Source: Nocardia amikacinitolerans NBRC 108937
Lineage (GTDB): Bacteria; Actinomycetota; Actinomycetes; Mycobacteriales; Mycobacteriaceae
NCBI RefSeq assembly: GCF_001612615.1
Contig: NZ_BDAU01000011.1
Coordinates: 310,001-374,000, forward strand
Reading direction: 5' to 3'
Length of the DNA: 64,000 nucleotides
Both the position numbers and the translations under genes were made by a program. Positions 62,535-64,000 of this stretch are shown here, piece by piece; within the stretch, counting starts at the first letter, position 1; every line of letters starts with the position of its first letter. The notes below the pieces were generated by a model. It made no database searches. It saw nothing but the letters and a program-made list of their open reading frames with translations, and was not told the origin of the DNA.

Positions 62535-62993
62535 ATGGAGGCCGGAGCGATCCGAGTAGTCGTCTACTACCGCTGTCGCGCCAAGAACCTGACCCCAGGC
62601 AGCCCCGCCCTGGCCGAGCACCCCGTCACGGTCAACTTGCGCGAGGACCACCTCGTCGCACCGATCGACCGCTGGCTGGCCACCCTGTTCCATCGGACCC
62701 ATCGCGACCGCACTATCGCCAGCCTGCTCGCGGCCCAAGACGACGGCGACCACGACACACACCGCGCACTGCTGCGACGCCGTATCGCCGACGCCGAAGC
62801 CAAACTCGAACGCCACCTCGCCGCCATCGAAGCAGGAGTCGACCCCCAGGTCCTTGTGACCGCGATGAACACCGCTCGAGCCGAGAAGGTGGCAGCACAA
62901 ACGGAGCTACACAACCTGCCCACCATTCCCCGTCTGACCGAGACCGAGATCCGCCAGCTCATCGACTCCCTCGGCGACATTCCCGGCGGTTAA
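62535..62993 (+). pseudogene. serine recombinase C-terminal remnant
   Basis: The frame reads VVYYRCRAKNLTPGSPALAE, VNLREDHLVAPIDRWLATLF (zinc-ribbon region), then RRRIADAEAKLERHLAAIEA and the tail TETEIRQLIDSLGDIPGG. That is the C-terminal third of a large serine recombinase; the resolvase and recombinase domains are absent. It starts where the Cas3-like fragment ends, on the other strand. It is the likely source or by-product of the rearrangement here. Confidence 0.75.
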
Positions 62994-63055
62994 CACCGCG
63001 AGAGCGCGATCCGACCGAGCGGAGCTCTACCAGACCTTCCACCTCTACAAACGGC

Positions 63056-63089
63056 ATCGGCCCCGACAACCGAAGTTGCCGGGGCCGAT
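63056..63089 (+). terminator. hairpin downstream of the recombinase remnant
   Basis: ATCGGCCCCG (63056-63065) and CGGGGCCGAT (63080-63089) are perfect 10-bp arms followed by TT. The loop can form a small CAAC/GTTG stem. Confidence 0.55.
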
Positions 63090-63729
63090 TTGCACTGGTG
63101 TCCGGAGGGGGACACATGCGCTAAACACAGAGATCGACCTGGGAAAACGCTAGGAATAGGTCATTCGGTGCGTCGCATGGCCGGAGTAGCGGCCGTCGAG
63201 ATTGCCTCTTAGGCAGGGCGCCGTTTGGTGCAGGCAACCGCCCGATGTGCGCGTAAGGTCTAGGAGACGCGACCCACAGGTCGGCGTCGCGTGGCCGTAT
63301 CCTGCAGACCTTGCTGGCTTGGAGCCAGCGAGGTCGAGTGCACGCGCCACGTCTGCCGATTGCTACCTGAGATCACTAATAGCAAAGCGGATTTCGGCAG
63401 ATTACTCGTAGTCCTCGTCGACGAATGTGTGGTCTTCAATCGGGGCGTCGAAGATCGACGCACCGGGCCGAACTTGCGCAAGTGTGCCGAGCAGACACCG
63501 CTGCACTATGTCCGCCAGCTGTCGAACTTCGTGCTCGACGACTACCGCCGCATCGGCACCGGACCCGGTTGGACACCCACCGACTCCACCCTCGCCCCAG
63601 CCGACGGTCTACGAAAGGACGCGCGGCTGTTCGCGAGACTTGCCTGGAGAGCAGGTGCGGGTCCCTCACTGTGGCTGGGAACACGGACGCGCTCACCTGC
63701 GACCGAAGGCATGCGAGAAAAGAGGCGAG
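63090..63729. other. spacer with possible remnants
   Basis: About 640 bp. TGGTGTCCGGAGGGGGAC at 63096 resembles the 3' end of a tRNA on the minus strand but lacks a T-arm, so it is not called. A plus-strand stretch at about 63480-63620 (EQTPLHYVRQLSNFVLDDYR, RIGTGPGWTPTDSTLAPADG) is coding-like and unassigned. No intact gene. Confidence 0.3.
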
Positions 63730-64000
63730 ATGACCCAGACCACAGCTGATCACCTGAGGGCGTATCCGCCGACCGCGGAGTTCACCGCGGCGGCCAACGC
63801 CGATGCGTCCCTGTGCAACCGGGCCGCCGCCGACCGCGACGCCGCCCCGCTCAAGGCGGCCGTCGACGAGGCGCTCGCCGGAAGTGCGCACCGGGGTCGA
63901 ACGAGTGCTCGTGGTGCGCCGCACCGGGATCGAGGTGCCGTGGACCGACGGCCGCGACGTGTGGTGGCACGATATCGTCGCGAAGGCCGCGGCCGAGCAC
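63730..64000 (+). pseudogene. acetyl-CoA synthetase with internal deletion, runs off the edge
   Basis: ATG 63730, with GAGG upstream, opens an Acs-like start ([20 protein letters not shown]). After about 40 residues it jumps to [13 protein letters not shown], and after a one-base shift at about 63895 continues as [20 protein letters not shown] and [14 protein letters not shown] to the edge. Compared with a normal acetyl-CoA synthetase, roughly 140 residues between these parts are missing. The remainder lies outside the window, but the product cannot be complete. Confidence 0.72.

Noticed and set aside
63096..63113. tRNA-like 3' end (minus strand)
   Set aside because: Only an acceptor-like stretch; no T-arm, anticodon arm or D-arm can be built. 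At most an attachment-site remnant.
62310..64000. CRISPR array near the Cas3-like fragment
   Set aside because: I saw no evenly spaced direct repeats here or elsewhere in the window.

Overview
The window is high-GC actinobacterial DNA. DUF4254, an Rv1733c-type membrane protein, an LGFP-repeat lipoprotein, a cutinase-like lipase and a ScfR/RamB-type fragment all point to Mycobacteriales, most likely a Nocardia or Rhodococcus relative (inferred from families, not from a search). No rRNA, intact tRNA, insertion sequence or CRISPR array was found.

Layout. 1-2.7 kb: a large hypothetical protein running off the left edge, a small protein and a SARP-type activator. 3.1-6.5 kb: molybdate uptake (HTH-TOBE regulator, modA, modB, modC, a Mop-type molbindin). 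6.6-8.7 kb: a flavin-fold protein, a TetR regulator and a DUF4254 protein. 8.9-12.4 kb: a decay zone with a truncated lipoprotein hydrolase fused to a broken histidine kinase, a frameshifted TetR gene and an M19 dipeptidase remnant, between two intact secreted proteins. 12.5-19.7 kb: a complete ethanolamine-to-acetate pathway (GAF regulator, aldehyde dehydrogenase, DUF779, permease, EutB, EutC) with no microcompartment genes. 19.7-28 kb: accessory genes and remnants, a candidate 300-nt non-coding RNA at 21.5-21.8 kb, and one copy of a 149-bp repeat whose partner lies at 11.9 kb.

28.1-38.8 kb is the most striking part: an eleven-gene minus-strand operon, almost every junction an ATGA overlap, encoding an ATP-grasp ligase, a DUF364 protein, a cysteine-synthase-like PLP enzyme, an enolase-superfamily dipeptide epimerase, an MFS exporter, a methyltransferase, a threonine-kinase-like GHMP kinase, a FecBCD-type ABC importer and a GNAT acetyltransferase. 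Its promoter region, shared with a divergent secreted-protein gene, carries two Fur/Zur-type boxes, one matching the classical 19-bp Fur consensus at 18 positions. I interpret it as an NRPS-independent metallophore (make, export, re-import) locus; this is inference from gene content.

40-48.5 kb: a GbsR/MarR-like repressor divergent from an ABC exporter, an SDR, an orphan response regulator, and a TetR-MFS-epimerase unit with three matching palindromic operators. 48.6-61 kb: envelope and stress genes (LGFP lipoprotein, LapA-like, SPW, NfeD, slipin, Rv1733c-like, PRC-barrel, GH15, ABC exporter, TerD, NhaA). The ABC exporter and nhaA share a 19-nt identical leader motif. 62-64 kb: a mosaic of remnants (Cas3-like HD domain joined to a ScfR/RamB C-terminus, serine-recombinase tail, deleted acetyl-CoA synthetase) that looks like a scar of integration and deletion.
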